Positions 37,201 to 48,842 of a stretch of 64,000 nucleotides of DNA are shown here, one piece after another. The position numbers were made by a program, and so were the translations under genes. Source of the DNA: Plasmodium malariae. Taxonomy: Eukaryota; Apicomplexa; Aconoidasida; Haemosporida; Plasmodiidae. How positions within the stretch are numbered: the stretch's first letter is position 1; the number at the start of each line of letters is the position of its first letter. The notes beneath the pieces are model-generated. The model searched no databases, had not been told where the DNA came from, and was given only the letters and a program-made list of their open reading frames with translations. The stretch is from assembly GCF_900090045.1 (NCBI RefSeq), contig NC_041787.1, positions 186,001-250,000 on the forward strand, given 5' to 3'.

Positions 37201-38579
37201 TTTTCCCCCTCATCTTTGACTAAAGCCTTCTTATCATTTGTATTACTGCTTATAATTTTCTCTTCATTTTTACCATTTTTTCTTTTTTCATTTTTTTCAT
37301 TTTTTAAAACAAAACCATATCCTTTAATACAATCTTCTTCATTGCTTATAATATTCAGTATATTTAAACACTCATTTATGACTCTAAAAAATAAATCTGC
37401 TAAGTCAGCTAAATTATAGTTATCCAAGGAATCATGTGGATTCACTTGACATTCCATTAATGAATGGACTAATAAATCGTTATGTGCAAATACAATTAAT
37501 TTACCAGCTAAGTCTAACAGCGTCTTAACCTTTTTCACCTTTTTACACTTCTCACTATCACTACAAATATTACCTTTGTTTTTTTTATTGGAATTACTTT
37601 TTGTCGTTGGGGCATATTTGTCTTCCAAAATTGTAGTGCTCTTTGCATTTTTAGATGCACAACCACCTTTTAATTTAACGTTGTCAATACATTTGTTTTT
37701 CAGCTTATCCTTCAACATATCTTTATTACATAAAGTTGTCTTGCTTGAATTTTCATTCTTCATTTTATCTTTTTTCTTTTTATTATCTTCATCATCATTA
37801 ATATACACATCACTACTGTTTTTATTATATACTCTATTTTCATTTGTAGGCTTCTCATCAACAATATCATAAAATGATTCACTAGAAAACTTCTTATTTT
37901 CAATAATATTAGAATCATACGTATTCTCCAACTTGTTATTTTGCAACTTCAAATATGTATTATCATTTTTCGCATTTGTTATATCCACTGAAGATATAGT
38001 AGCATTTTCAATTGTTGAGTTATTATGAAACATTAAAATTTCATTAATACTTTTTTTTATATTTTCCATATTAATTAATTTCAAATTTTTGTGTAGCAAT
38101 ATGGACGTATGCTCTTCTATATTATAAATGTCATTAACACTATACTTTTTCCCAAAAGAATCACTGCTTTTTAAAATAGATAATATAGTGTAGTTATTAT
38201 CGGTTAGAATAATATTTCCTGCAATATATAATTCAATAATTAAATGGAACGCTTTATCATCAAATCCAAATTGAATATCAACCACTCTATCTCCCCCCAG
38301 TTGGGTTATATTAGTAATTTTTCGAGATCTTAAATGTTTCCTTAATTTCATGGTAAATGAAGATGGTATTACATCCTTCTCTCTCTTCCATTCAGTTATA
38401 TGTATTCTTCTTTCTGCTTCTACCAAAAGAAAGTATTTTTGCTCTTTTTTTGAACATTTTAAAAGGTAAACTTTATTTGAGATATTATAAATATTTGTTA
38501 CAACGCATCCCACAATAGATTTTTTACACAAAGTTGTTATTGCTCGTATATCAAGAGCTGTTAATCTTTGTTTTGCCAT
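31259..38579 (-). CDS. NEMF: Rqc2/NEMF ribosome quality control factor, 6 exons
   Basis: The family binds 60S subunits carrying stalled peptidyl-tRNA, recruits the E3 ligase Ltn1/Listerin, and adds C-terminal Ala/Thr tails. Exons: 38579-33108, 32728-32606, 32487-32359, 32182-32084, 31914-31786 and 31372-31259, all in phase, giving 2,021 residues (human about 1,076). I start at MAKQRLTALDIRAI (38579) because the family begins there; the frame is open 29 codons further upstream. NFACT-N includes QLGGDRVVDIQFG, with the Asp-Arg pair needed for tailing. A coiled coil lies near residue 540. NFACT-R (about 716-860) contains NDIYVHADVHGAAS and ITSAWWVYHHQVSK. A Plasmodium-type insertion of about 960 residues follows. 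The small last exons carry the NFACT-C core (LLFAIPMCAPYSALQ, NHKYKVKLVPGNTKKGK) and end in a basic GKKGKKK. Confidence 0.94.
32820..32935. repeat. Short degenerate repeat in Rqc2 intron 1
   Basis: About ten imperfect copies of a 10-11 base motif of the type TTGACTAAAA or TTGCCTAAAA, read on the plus strand, inside the first intron of the Rqc2 gene (32729-33107). It lies outside the expected splice sites. It is probably a simple replication-slippage product. Confidence 0.6.
33338..33530 (-). repeat. Asp/Glu repeat tract in Rqc2 exon 1
   Basis: About 65 codons on the minus strand alternate Glu and Asp in short units (EDEE, DEED), with occasional Lys, near residues 1683-1747. The plus strand therefore shows long spurious Ser-rich frames. 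The tract adds a strongly acidic segment next to the repeated basic modules. Confidence 0.85.
33640..34520 (-). repeat. Four copies of a KPTGFVKMDVSKLL module in Rqc2
   Basis: Four copies of about 65-95 residues (about residues 1355-1645). Each is centred on R-x-x-R-x-RKPTG[FY]VKMDVSK[LI]L and is followed by acidic residues. Core positions on the plus strand are near 33657-33712, 33949-34007, 34182-34237 and 34466-34517. The core is nearly invariant while the linkers vary. The linkers share SFSSEDEIIPTERQLSL in the last two copies (in protein order). One linker carries a short Phe-Ser-Glu-Lys-Pro/Thr array (five units, 33790-33870). Function unknown. Confidence 0.88.
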
Positions 38580-39788
38580 TATTTCGTATATTTTTTTAAC
38601 TCCTCTTAATTTTTGGCAATTCTTATATACAAAAATAATTATAAACTTTTTAAAGATATTTTTCAAAGGTCAAAAGGAAAATATTGTTTAACTACCATAC
38701 AAGAAAAGAATCATTGCCACATTATGGTAATTTTTAACGTTTACAATATGCCTCTCCTATAAAAAAATATAGAGAAGTTATGACTAGCTGAAGGTTTAGT
38801 CCGTAGTATGAAAATATACACTTTCTTATTCCTGAATTGGTTATTTTAGTATTATTTTACTTCTACTTTTTTTACATTATTGGTATTATTATTTTTTTTT
38901 TCAATTTTAGCTCTTTACTTTTTATTACTTTTTCATATTATTATTATATTATTATTTTTTTTTTTTTCTATCTTTTTTTCATCTAAAATTGTAATTGGCA
39001 CTTCGTAAGTATATAATGAAAGTATTCTTTATTACAATTACAATATATTGTACATTTACGTATACATTTTAACATTTAGTTCTATAAAATTTATGCATAT
39101 TTTATTCTTCATATAAATAATTTACATAAAAAAAAATAATAAAATAACTGTGATGTGTATAATTACACATGTAAATTATATTCCGTTAAATATATGTACA
39201 CTCAATACATAATTAAATATACATTCAGAGATACGTATAAATGCAAATTAAACATTTATATTACGCATAAAATTAAAACGTTACTCCAAAAAAAAAAAAA
39301 AAAAAAAATGGAACAAAATAAATCTGAACACTTATAAATAAAAACAGAAAATTCACAATTGTTTAAGTAATATCACAAAAAAAGTTATTAAAATTTCTAA
39401 AGGATAAAAGTTAAAAGACAAAAATGTACATATACATATATATGTGCATGTTCTGGTAAAAATATGTATTCGCAAAATTTTAATTCAAAATGGCATGTAA
39501 ATTTAATGAATATTTGTTCGGCTAACATTATTCTTGTAACTCAGTTCATTGTAAGTGGTTACAAAGAAATGAAATATCGTAATAAAATGTTTAAGAATAC
39601 AAAATAAAAAATATTTAATATACGATATTTAAATAATGAAAAAAAATAACCAAAAAGGAATATATATTTTAAAATTAAATATAAAAAAAAAAAAAATCTA
39701 CAAGAATTATAGCGCAAAAATGTGATTTATCTTGTACTAGGCACGATATTATGTAAATGTGTAATTCGTTATTCATTTATTTATTTAT

Positions 39789-39880
39789 TTTACTTATTTA
39801 TTTTACTTATTTATTTTACTTATTTATTTTACCTATTTATTTTACTTATTTATTTTACCTATTTATTTTACTTATTTATG
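39789..39880. repeat. 13-bp minisatellite
   Basis: Seven copies of TTAC[T/C]TATTTATT in tandem. The T/C variant alternates in the later copies. Its translation looks like a Leu/Tyr/Phe membrane protein in any frame, but this is only an effect of the repeat. Confidence 0.85.
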
Positions 39881-41097
39881 TTTTTTTATTTATTTAAATT
39901 TACCCCTATAGTAATAATTTGAAAGAAAAGGCTTAATCAAGTAGTAACGTATTTATAATGTTCACTATATTTTCGCATAAAATTCGCTGTAATATAAAAT
40001 AAGTTATATATGTCCCAAGGAAGTAATATTTTAATTTTGACTGAAACTGCTTTCTGTTTGATGAGCAATTTGGTTATTCTTTGTTTATTCGTTTATTAAC
40101 AGATGAGGTGCGTAAAAATTTTACAAAGCACAGCACATCATTAAAAAGTTCATTTTGGAACGTAACTGTATGAAAAGGAAAAGCAAAAAAAACATATAAT
40201 AAATAAAAAATAAATAAATATATTTATGAATCCTTTACTTGAAAAAAGTTACACATTTTTATTTTTTCTTTTTGGTTGAGCTGTTCGTGCTGTAACTTTT
40301 ATTTAGTAACAGCTTATGTTACTAACTATAATAAAGCATAATTCGTTATATATATACACATATATACTTATATACCTGTACATATACATACATGTATATA
40401 AGCACAACAAAATAAAATATACATGAAAAAGCAGTTAATGGTTTATACGTGATTTTTTTTTTTTTTTTAATTATAAAATGTTTTTGTAATGTGTGTATTC
40501 GTGCACAAATTTTTCATAAAAAAAAAAAAAATAAATATATAATTACATTGTAATTCTATATTTTACGAAATCATAAGAATTTTTTTTTTTCTAGCTATTA
40601 TATAAAATTATTGGCTTTAAAAACATAAAACAAGTTGTTTACTATTAAAAAAAAGTGTAATGTATAATAAATAATATGAACTGTTCATATGTTTTATAAA
40701 ATTTGACATTAATTATTTTTTTTTTTCCTCCGTTTTCTTGTTTAAAAGGAGCTATAGAACGCATATTAAAAGTGTTTATCCGTTTGTTGTGAATAAATTT
40801 TTGCAATGTCCTATTTTTTTAAAAAAGTTTAAAATACTGATTATATGTTATAAACTTATCCGTAAAAATACTTCAGTTTTATCGTCTTAGTATTTTATGT
40901 TAACCAAAAAAAAAAAAAAATATATAAAGACCTCTTTAAAGATGAAATTATATAAACATTTCCTTTCCAGTTTCTTTCTAAAACTTAAAAGAAAAAAAGA
41001 CTATGTTGAAATTTAAATAAAAATTCCGTATATAATCAGAACTTATAATATCATTATTTATAAATAACTACAATTTCTTATATATATATAGATATTA

Positions 41098-41212
41098 TAT
41101 ATGCATACATACATACTTATATACATACATACATACTTATATACATACATACATACATACATACATACATACTTATATACATACATACATATATACATAC
41201 ATACAAAGTTAT
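41098..41212. repeat. ATAC simple repeat with higher-order pattern
   Basis: CATA/ATAC tetranucleotide blocks separated by TTATATAC, in a roughly 20-28 bp higher-order arrangement. It is located in the AATF upstream region and is not the Plasmodium telomere repeat (GGGTTYA). Confidence 0.8.
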
Positions 41213-41973
41213 ATTCCTTTTTAAAATAATAAACAAAACAACACACGGAAAATTGTGAATTCGAACTTTTTCATACTGTTCAAATATTTTTCTTATTCTT
41301 ATATTAAACTTAAAATCTACACTATTTTTGAATGTAAATTTTTTTCATTTTCTGCTTTTTGTATATTTTATGGATCTAAATTTGTAAATTTCATATTCTT
41401 AGTAGTGATGCATGATTGCAAAAAAAAAAAGAAAAATTCTTGATAGTGGTTGATAAATTATGATATAAATTTTTCCCTCTAACAAGAATAAGTAACCAAG
41501 TGCTACATAAATTCATCATGCCAGCATTCTTTCTTTTGTACAACGTAATATGAGAATTTAATTTCATTATATTCTTTATCTAAAGAAATGTATATATATG
41601 TACATATGTTGACAAAATGTTAGTAATGAACTTCAAATATTTTGTTCATTTAAAAAAAAAATTGCTGTCATAGGTGAACAAAATATTGTTACAAGGTAGA
41701 TTTAATTTTTTCTGCAGCGGAAAAAATTTATAAACATAACTAAAAAGAAAAAAAAAAATTAAACCTTGAAAAATCAAGTAAAAATATATGCAAATATAAT
41801 TATAAATTATGCAATAAAAAAAAGTGAAATTTATGCCGAAGAATGAATCAATAATATGAAAGATATTACCACATTTCTAAATCCGGGTAAGAAAATATAC
41901 TTGTTATTACATATTCTTGTAATAATTTATTTGCTTAACAGATAAACATGCTTTTCCAAAATAAATAAGAAAC

Positions 41974-43353
41974 ATGGCTTTAAAAGAGAGTAACTACCTA
42001 CTCACAATTGAAAAAAAAAGAAAAAAGTTACAAAACAAAAAGAGTAAAAAGAACAAAGGTAAAATAATAAAAAAAAAGGGACCTCTAGGAAAAAACAAAA
42101 AAGAAAAAAAAAAATTAGATGAATTATATTCATTAGAAATTAAAAATTTGGGAAAACGCAAAAATGAAGAATGTGATAATGATGGTAAAGCATCAGATAA
42201 TTCGGACTTTCTGAATAACGATTATGATGATATAAAAGAAATAACAAAACAGGTAAAAGAGCAGGTTAATTTACATAAATTATTATTAAGAACAAGAATT
42301 TTAATACAGAAAGTGCTATCTTTATCTAATAAACTTCCTTTGCTGCCGTTCGTTTCGTATAACGAACAAATTTTAAATAATAGAGAAGATAAAAATGATG
42401 ATGATGATGATGATGATAATAATTTACACCAACATAATAAAAATTTACTAAGAGAAATACAGTTAAATGAACATAAATTAAAAGACGACATTGGTGAACT
42501 ATTAACCATATTACATAACTCTTTAAAAAAGTATTTTATAAAATTAAATATTCCAATTAATGAAAAGGCATATAATGAAATAAACATAATTTGCGATGAA
42601 GAGGATAAACCATTTTATGAAAATAGGACAAAGATATATGAAGAAAATACAACAGAGAGTGAAAAGAAACTTTTTTCTCTAATTGATACATGGTTTACAT
42701 ATTCTAAAAAAATGTGTTTAAATTTTTTTGATATTATGCATAAAATAACAAAAATTAGTTCAGTTAAAAGTCTAAAAACATATGAACAACCTATATCTTC
42801 TCAAATTAATCAAGTTATGTTTGATTTCCCCTCTATAATTGAAAGTTCATATCCTCAATCTGTTAATCATAATATTATAGGAAAAAAATTGTATGAACTA
42901 TTATATGCAGACACAGAAAATTTTTATCTGAACAAATATATTTACGACGATGAGGTGTGGATAATACGCAAATAAATAAATAAAAAAATAAATACAATTA
43001 TATATTATATATACGTATGCTTGTAAACATATGTTTTATTTACGCATGTACTGCTAATGTATGGGTGTGTCTTTATATTTTTCCGAAAACATGTTATTAG
43101 TACATATGCTACATTTTCCTTTCTTTTGTATCCATATGTAATGTATTATCCTTTTAACTGTGTTATCATCTTACGTTTATTTAGTGCATTCGAAAGATGT
43201 ACAGTCTAGCACACATTTTTTTCTTTTAGGTTTACTATAAAAAGTTTTTACTGAACGCTATCCAAAATTTGAAGGATAATCAGTAAGTGTGATAAAAATA
43301 TTTTACATATAAACCTGTGCTTTGCTCCTTATAACCGTTAGCAAGATAATAAC

Positions 43354-43422
<69 letters not shown>

Positions 43423-43817
43423 TATATTTATATACCAACATATTATTTTTTCCTTTTTTAATATAGACAGGACAACGAACTACTAAAATCACAGAAGGAA
43501 CTTTACAAAATAAAAAAAATATGTAACATTAGAAAAAGCGATATATATGTATTCCGTTTAAACATGTTATTCCCCTTTTCTTTTTTTTTTTTTTTTTAAT
43601 TCGATATAATTATTTTACCTTTTTATAGATAATAACAAAAATGTAAGAGGATTAGTCACACCTTTTGAACCTATACCCAAATTAGTTAATTTTATGGTTT
43701 AAAAATAAAAGAGAAATGCTTATTAAATTATAATTTGTTTAAAATTATTGAAATATGCACTATCTTATTTTGAGCACGTGTGCCATGTATTATGCACATT
43801 TATCTCTAAGAAGTCAT

Positions 43818-43880
<63 letters not shown>

Positions 43881-43994
43881 ATTTTATGTTTACAGTTGCC
43901 GGAACCATCGGATAGTAAGAGTGAAAACCCATATGATTATATGGATAATCCTGAACTTGTTAATGTTCTTCTGTCATCTTTGTTTCAAGATTAA
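41974..43994 (+). CDS. AATF: AATF/Bfr2-like ribosome biogenesis protein, 5 exons
   Basis: Nucleolar family needed for early 40S subunit assembly in yeast (Bfr2) and linked to transcription control in animals (AATF/Che-1). Exons: 41974-42954, 43230-43282, 43467-43522, 43629-43696 and 43896-43994. Phases agree and give 418 residues. The basic N-terminus is followed by EQVNLHKLLLRTRILIQKVL, which matches the AATF core (LLEGRIKLQKAL..NQLP). Next is IDTWFTYSKKMCLNFFD, corresponding to the family's VIDKW block. The small exons encode YDDEVYYKKFLL, the NNKNVRGLVTPFEPIP segment (family GRKLRY..HSKLLSFMAP) and NPELVNVLLSSLF (family ARTELYRSLFG). The acidic N-terminal half of animal AATF is nearly absent, which makes this a short version. 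The third exon's donor (AT|GTAAC) was chosen because it is the only site that keeps the frame into exon 4. Confidence 0.86.
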
Positions 43995-44544
43995 GCTTTT
44001 TGTTTTTTTTGTTCCAATAAAAAATAAAATATTTGTTTGATATATTATTATTACGTATTCAATTTTTAATTAAAAATTATAAAGTTTTTATTTTTTAAAC
44101 TTTTTAAACCTTGGCTTTATTATAATTCCATTTCGTTATATATATTTATAATATACATATATACTATATACATATATTGTATACATTCATATATATATAA
44201 CATAATTCCTCTAAAATGAGTTAATAATACAACATTTAATTGTAGGAAGTGCAAAGAAATTAACATTACAATTTTTGTTCAAACATATATTCCTTATAAA
44301 ATTGAAAATAATTGTCGATAATATTATAAAATGTATTTTTGGGGCAAATTATGTTATAATTGTTAAGAGAAACACAAATCTTCATAACTGTTCTTGAACA
44401 TTTTGTTCGATGAAATACATTGCTTCTTCATTTTGTGTTATTGAGCAAATAATATTTGTGCATACATATATTTATATATTCATTTATATGCACCAAAAAT
44501 ATATGTATTTTCAAATGTAATATATTTATGTACATTTAGAATAC

Positions 44545-44576
<32 letters not shown>

Positions 44577-44954
44577 ATATTAACTTTTCACATTTTTAGG
44601 CATCAAATAATTTTTTGGTAAAACTAAAATATTTGTTCATAAATTTTTTAATTACATTTTCAAAATTCTTAAATTTAAATTAACTTAAATTGAAATTTAT
44701 ATCATGTTTGTAGATTTTATTTTCGCTAATGAAAATAATGAAACTTTGTAATGGAAAAAAAAAAAATTTTATTCCATATTGACAAGTTAAATATGCAGAA
44801 TAGTTGTATATATTATGAATATTAAATAACTGTGCATACAAATACGCGTACATTTATTTTTGTATATACATTATAGCCACGTATAGATATATATATTTTT
44901 TTAAACTATTCCAAGAGGGGAACGAAACAATAACAAAAAAAAAAAAAAAAAAAA
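43995..44954. other. Intergenic, no gene seen
   Basis: 960 bp between the AATF/Bfr2 stop and the Alba-like start, both on the plus strand. AT-rich throughout, with (TA)n near 44544-44566. It ends in a 20-A run directly before the next ATG (44935-44954). Confidence 0.6.
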
Positions 44955-45453
44955 ATGAAGGAAAAAGAGTGCTATGAAATAGTACTAAACACAAAATCAG
45001 GGAATTTTCAAAAATATATTGATCATTGCATGGAAAAAGTGAAATTAGTAATACATTATAATAAAATTTTTTTATTGGCTTTTAATTTTTTATATGAAAA
45101 TGCGGGTATATATTATTTATTTATTTATCTATCATTTATTTTTAAAAATTTTCTTCTTTCAGGGGAACGTGAAAATTGTAGGCAGGCAGTATGCAATAAC
45201 CAAGGCTTTTAATGTGCTGGAAGTCTTAAAAAACAAAGTTATGGAATTAGAACATTATATAACATATAAAAATTTAAGAGTAATTATTAAAGAGGATGAT
45301 CATAATTATTATATGCTTTAAATGTAAAGATGTTTATGAATACTTATTATATATACACATAAGACTTACAATTATATTATTTTTATATAGGCTACAGGTC
45401 CTGATAGAAGAAAGCTACTAGAAGTTAACATATATGTTTCTTTGAAAAATTAA
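44955..45453 (+). CDS. Small Alba-fold nucleic-acid-binding protein, 3 exons
   Basis: Exons 44955-45047, 45163-45279 and 45391-45453 are all in phase and give 90 residues, the size of a bare Alba domain. The fold's landmarks are present: a first strand and helix (YEIVLNTKSGNFQKYIDHC), then GNVKIVGRQYAITKAFNVLE. The latter matches the family's V.I.G.G.AI.KAV..AE, with the Lys of the nucleic-acid contact. A last strand (LLEVNIYVSLK) follows a charged turn (GPDRRK). Alba proteins bind DNA or RNA, and in Plasmodium they act mainly in chromatin and translational control. Which paralogue this is, or whether it is an Rpp20/25-type RNase P/MRP subunit of the same fold, I cannot tell. Exon 2 can be read on to a stop at 45321 if the intron is retained. 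Confidence 0.75.
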
Positions 45454-45978
45454 ACATTTTTTCGTAGCCATTTATCGTTTTTGTTTTAATTACTTTATGT
45501 TATTTTTTTTTTTTTTTTTTGTTTTGTATTTACATATGTGGTTTATAGACATCGATTTATACATTATATAAAAGACCAACATTTCTACTTTTTAATTTAC
45601 TTTTGCCTATTTTCAGTGTTATATTATATACTAATTTATATGTAAAAACAGGAGACAGTTAAATATATTTATCTTTTTTTTTTTTTTAATAATTTGTATT
45701 CAGAAGATGTTATACAATTTCATAACAGTTCAGTGTTCATTTATTATGTTAGCAAAATATAAAAATGAAAATAAAAATTTTAAAAAAGAGTTCTTTTTCT
45801 TTTTTTTAATGTGAAATAATAAATACATATGTATATATCACATGGATTTATTGCGACAGCATTCATTTCGGTGTACTATTATACTAGCGGTCTTACATAT
45901 ATATTTCTACGTAGTTAATAAGTGAAAGACACACATATCTTCATCAGTGTATGCATAGATATATGTATAAAGGTACGT

Positions 45979-46029
<51 letters not shown>

Positions 46030-46389
46030 TGTGAGTAAAATATCATGTACCCCTATCTAACAGTTCTACAAACCTGTTGTACTCCTCTTACAGTGTATAT
46101 GCCTAATAATAATAATCAATGCATAATTCACAATTTTTTTTTTTTTTTTATTTATCTACCTGATAAGATCTTAAAATAGTTAAATTCCATAAACGTTTAA
46201 CGATATAATACGTGTAAATATTTATTTACAACACGATATAGTTAAACAGCTAAGTAATCCTCTAGTATATGGTTATTTGTAGAATATTCTTTAAAAAGGA
46301 TTTAATAATAGAAATAAAAAAAAAAAAAAATTACTTCTAGTATTTATAGGAGTAAAATACTACTTAGAACGAAATTAGAAAATGTTCAT

Positions 46390-46427
<38 letters not shown>

Positions 46428-47238
46428 AAAGAAATTAATATTTAATACACTGCGTTTATTTTAATAAACGGATATGCGTACTAATTTATGTTATATTATA
46501 TATAAATACTATTTTAATATTTGTTATTAAAGTAAAAAAAAAAAAAAAAAAAAATTCATATTCAGTACACATGAGGATTTATAAATGTATATAAAAAAAA
46601 TAGTTATTCTTGAAAAATTTTAAATGTTATTTTTCTATATATTTAAAAAAAAAAAATAAAATAAAAATGAGAAACTGTTTCCATTTTAATATATTTTATC
46701 TTAAAAAGAAATTCTCATTTTATTATTATATTAATCTATCATGCATATTATATTACATTCATATACATTTCTATATTATTTCATATATATGTATAAAATT
46801 TTAGGGATTTATGCATAATATATGTGCAAAAAAGATAAAAATAAATGTATTTATTTGATTGATTAAGTTTTCCATATTTCTTTGTTATTCTTTTTGTCAC
46901 AATTTTTCTACATATTTGTATTTGTGCATATATACATATACATACATGCGTATACATACAAACATATATACATATATATAAATATATGTACAAATAAACA
47001 TACATATATTCACATACATACATAAATACAAATTGATACATATATTAACATACATAAATACATATTGATACATATATTTACATACATAAATACATATTCA
47101 TACTTATATTTACATACATAAATACATATTCATACTTATATTTACATACATAAAATATATGCAATTCGTACTTATATATATATATATATATATATATATT
47201 TTTATATATATAATTTTTTTCGTTAAAAGAAAATCGTT
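45454..47238. other. Convergent intergenic region, no gene seen
   Basis: 1.8 kb between two convergent stops (Alba-like and HMGB). It contains a 34-A run at 46392-46425, (TA)n near 45985-46020, and a 32-bp tandem repeat (47048-47143). There are no open frames with coding character. Confidence 0.6.
47048..47143. repeat. 32-bp tandem repeat downstream of HMGB
   Basis: Three tandem copies of a 32-bp unit starting ACATACATAAATACATATT, with partial copies on both sides. It lies about 100 bp past the HMGB stop codon, so it is probably in or just beyond the 3' untranslated region. Confidence 0.8.
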
Positions 47239-47562
47239 TTATGCTTTCACTTTCGATTTAGCATACTCTACTTTCTCTTTTTCATATCTTATTTTATCTT
47301 CTTGTGCCTTTTTTTCATAGGGTGCCTTTTCTCGTTCGTCCAACTTATTCCATGCTTCCCCAATCATTTTCCCTACTGTAGCAACATCTTTGCTTAATCC
47401 TGGGTCTCGATTAATAATTTCTGCCCTCTTTTCCTTCGCAAAAAACATATATGCAGAAAGAGACCTCTTAGGTGCATGTGGATCTTTTTTGTTTTTTCTT
47501 CTTTTCTTAACTTCTTTTCCTCCCATGTTCTTCATCTCTTTAAATTTTTTCATAGCATCCAT
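47239..47562 (-). CDS. HMGB1: Single-box HMGB chromatin protein
   Basis: 107 residues, uninterrupted. One HMG box covers about residues 28-100. It begins KKDPHAPKRSLSAYMFFAKE (family K.DP..PKRP.SAY..F..E), continues with GLSKDVATVGKMIGEAWNKL, and ends with EKAPYEKKAQEDKIRYEKE. A Lys-rich N-terminal arm (KKRRKNKK) precedes the box. There is no acidic tail and only one box, as in the known Plasmodium HMGB1 and HMGB2. The family bends DNA and binds distorted structures in the nucleus. Adjacency to ORC1 matches PfHMGB1 in P. falciparum, which is the basis for the symbol. The start is the first ATG of the frame and also the natural family start. Confidence 0.93.
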   Translation of the reverse strand: MDAMKKFKEMKNMGGKEVKKRRKNKKDPHAPKRSLSAYMFFAKEKRAEIINRDPGLSKDVATVGKMIGEAWNKLDEREKAPYEKKAQEDKIRYEKEKVEYAKSKVKA

Positions 47563-48479
47563 CTTTTAATGTGTTCTTTAGCTTTACTTAAAATATTTCA
47601 CTTCAAATTTTTTATAATTCACCACTAACAACCTTTGTATGTGTACCTTTTATGAGTAATTTTTTCCCTAAAAAGTTCTATTTCACAAAAAATTTTGAAA
47701 TTCTTTGTTAATTCCCTGCACACTTAAGTAAATACGTGTGATGTATCCTTTACGGTCTTACGTTATTATAGTGAATTTTATATTAATATCGTAATTATTA
47801 TGAGTTATTTTATATATATATATATATATTTGTATATATATATACAAATATATATATATATTTGTATTTTAATAAATGCTTACCGTACATACAATGTATG
47901 TATTTAAATAATATAAATATATATATGTTTGTACATATATATATTCAATATTTTATATATATGTTTTTAATAATATATACATATACTGCATAATGCTAAT
48001 GTATATTTTCTTATAATGTATGTACGTTATCGCATACTGTAAATAAATACCTTCTCATGTGTATTTATAAGTGTGTATTATGAAATTTAAAAAAAACTAT
48101 ACAAAAAATTTTATATATACATAAAAAGGCATACATAAAAAAATTTTATACCTTTATTTATATATAAGATAATATATATGTATATATTTATGTGCATGTG
48201 TATATATTTATGTATTATAAAATGGCGAAAAAAATGGAAAGTCCTCTTATAATTTTGCAAAGTTAAAACCTCCTTTATATTTCGTAAATATCATTTACCA
48301 ATTTTATTCGTTCAAAATTAATTTCTGATAATTTTTTTAAGTATTCAGCATAATAAAAATTAAGTTAAAATTATCAATTCAGATGCCTTGATATCGCAAA
48401 CGTATGTGCATTATTTGTGTTAAAAAAGCATAGTAAAATATAAGCATTTACATACATGTATTTTATATATATGTATAAA

Positions 48480-48497
48480 TTACTGCATACACCTTTG

Positions 48498-48534
<37 letters not shown>

Positions 48535-48544
48535 CTGCATACAC

Positions 48545-48576
<32 letters not shown>

Positions 48577-48700
48577 TATATATATTACATATATATATTG
48601 TATATGTATATTCGCGTACACATATATATATGTTTATATCTGTATGTGCAAGATGATTTGCTATTATTTCTCAAAAATAACCAAAAACATTAAATGTGTA

Positions 48701-48736
<36 letters not shown>

Positions 48737-48775
48737 TAAATATAAATATAAATATAAATATAAATATAAATATAA

Positions 48776-48842
<67 letters not shown>
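48480..48842. repeat. Dense (TA)n and ATAAAT repeat block
   Basis: Several (TA)n tracts are separated by short spacers. A run of about ten ATAAAT hexamers lies at 48729-48790, followed by another (TA)n. The base composition is close to 100% A+T over 150 bp. It reads as repetitive Tyr/Ile or Asn/Ile peptide in six frames, which has no meaning. Confidence 0.8.

Larger units (their letters stand above)
38580..41973. other. Divergent intergenic region, no gene seen
   Basis: 3.4 kb between the Rqc2 start (minus) and the AATF/Bfr2 start (plus), so both promoters lie here. It holds (A)n and (T)n runs, a 13-bp minisatellite (39789-39880) and an ATAC array (41098-41212). A 30-codon open frame begins at ATG 41858 and ends at 41945, upstream of the AATF start. 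It could be an upstream open reading frame if the leader extends that far. I see no RNA gene. Confidence 0.6.

Noticed and set aside
39722..39922. Leu/Tyr/Phe-rich frame resembling a membrane peptide
   Set aside because: Produced by the 13-bp minisatellite alone.
40040..40130. Possible C/D-box snoRNA (a TGATGA near 40058)
   Set aside because: No CTGA box is found at a suitable distance downstream and there is no terminal stem, so a chance match is likely.
41098..41212. Interstitial telomere repeat
   Set aside because: The unit is ATAC, not the Plasmodium telomere heptamer GGGTTYA.
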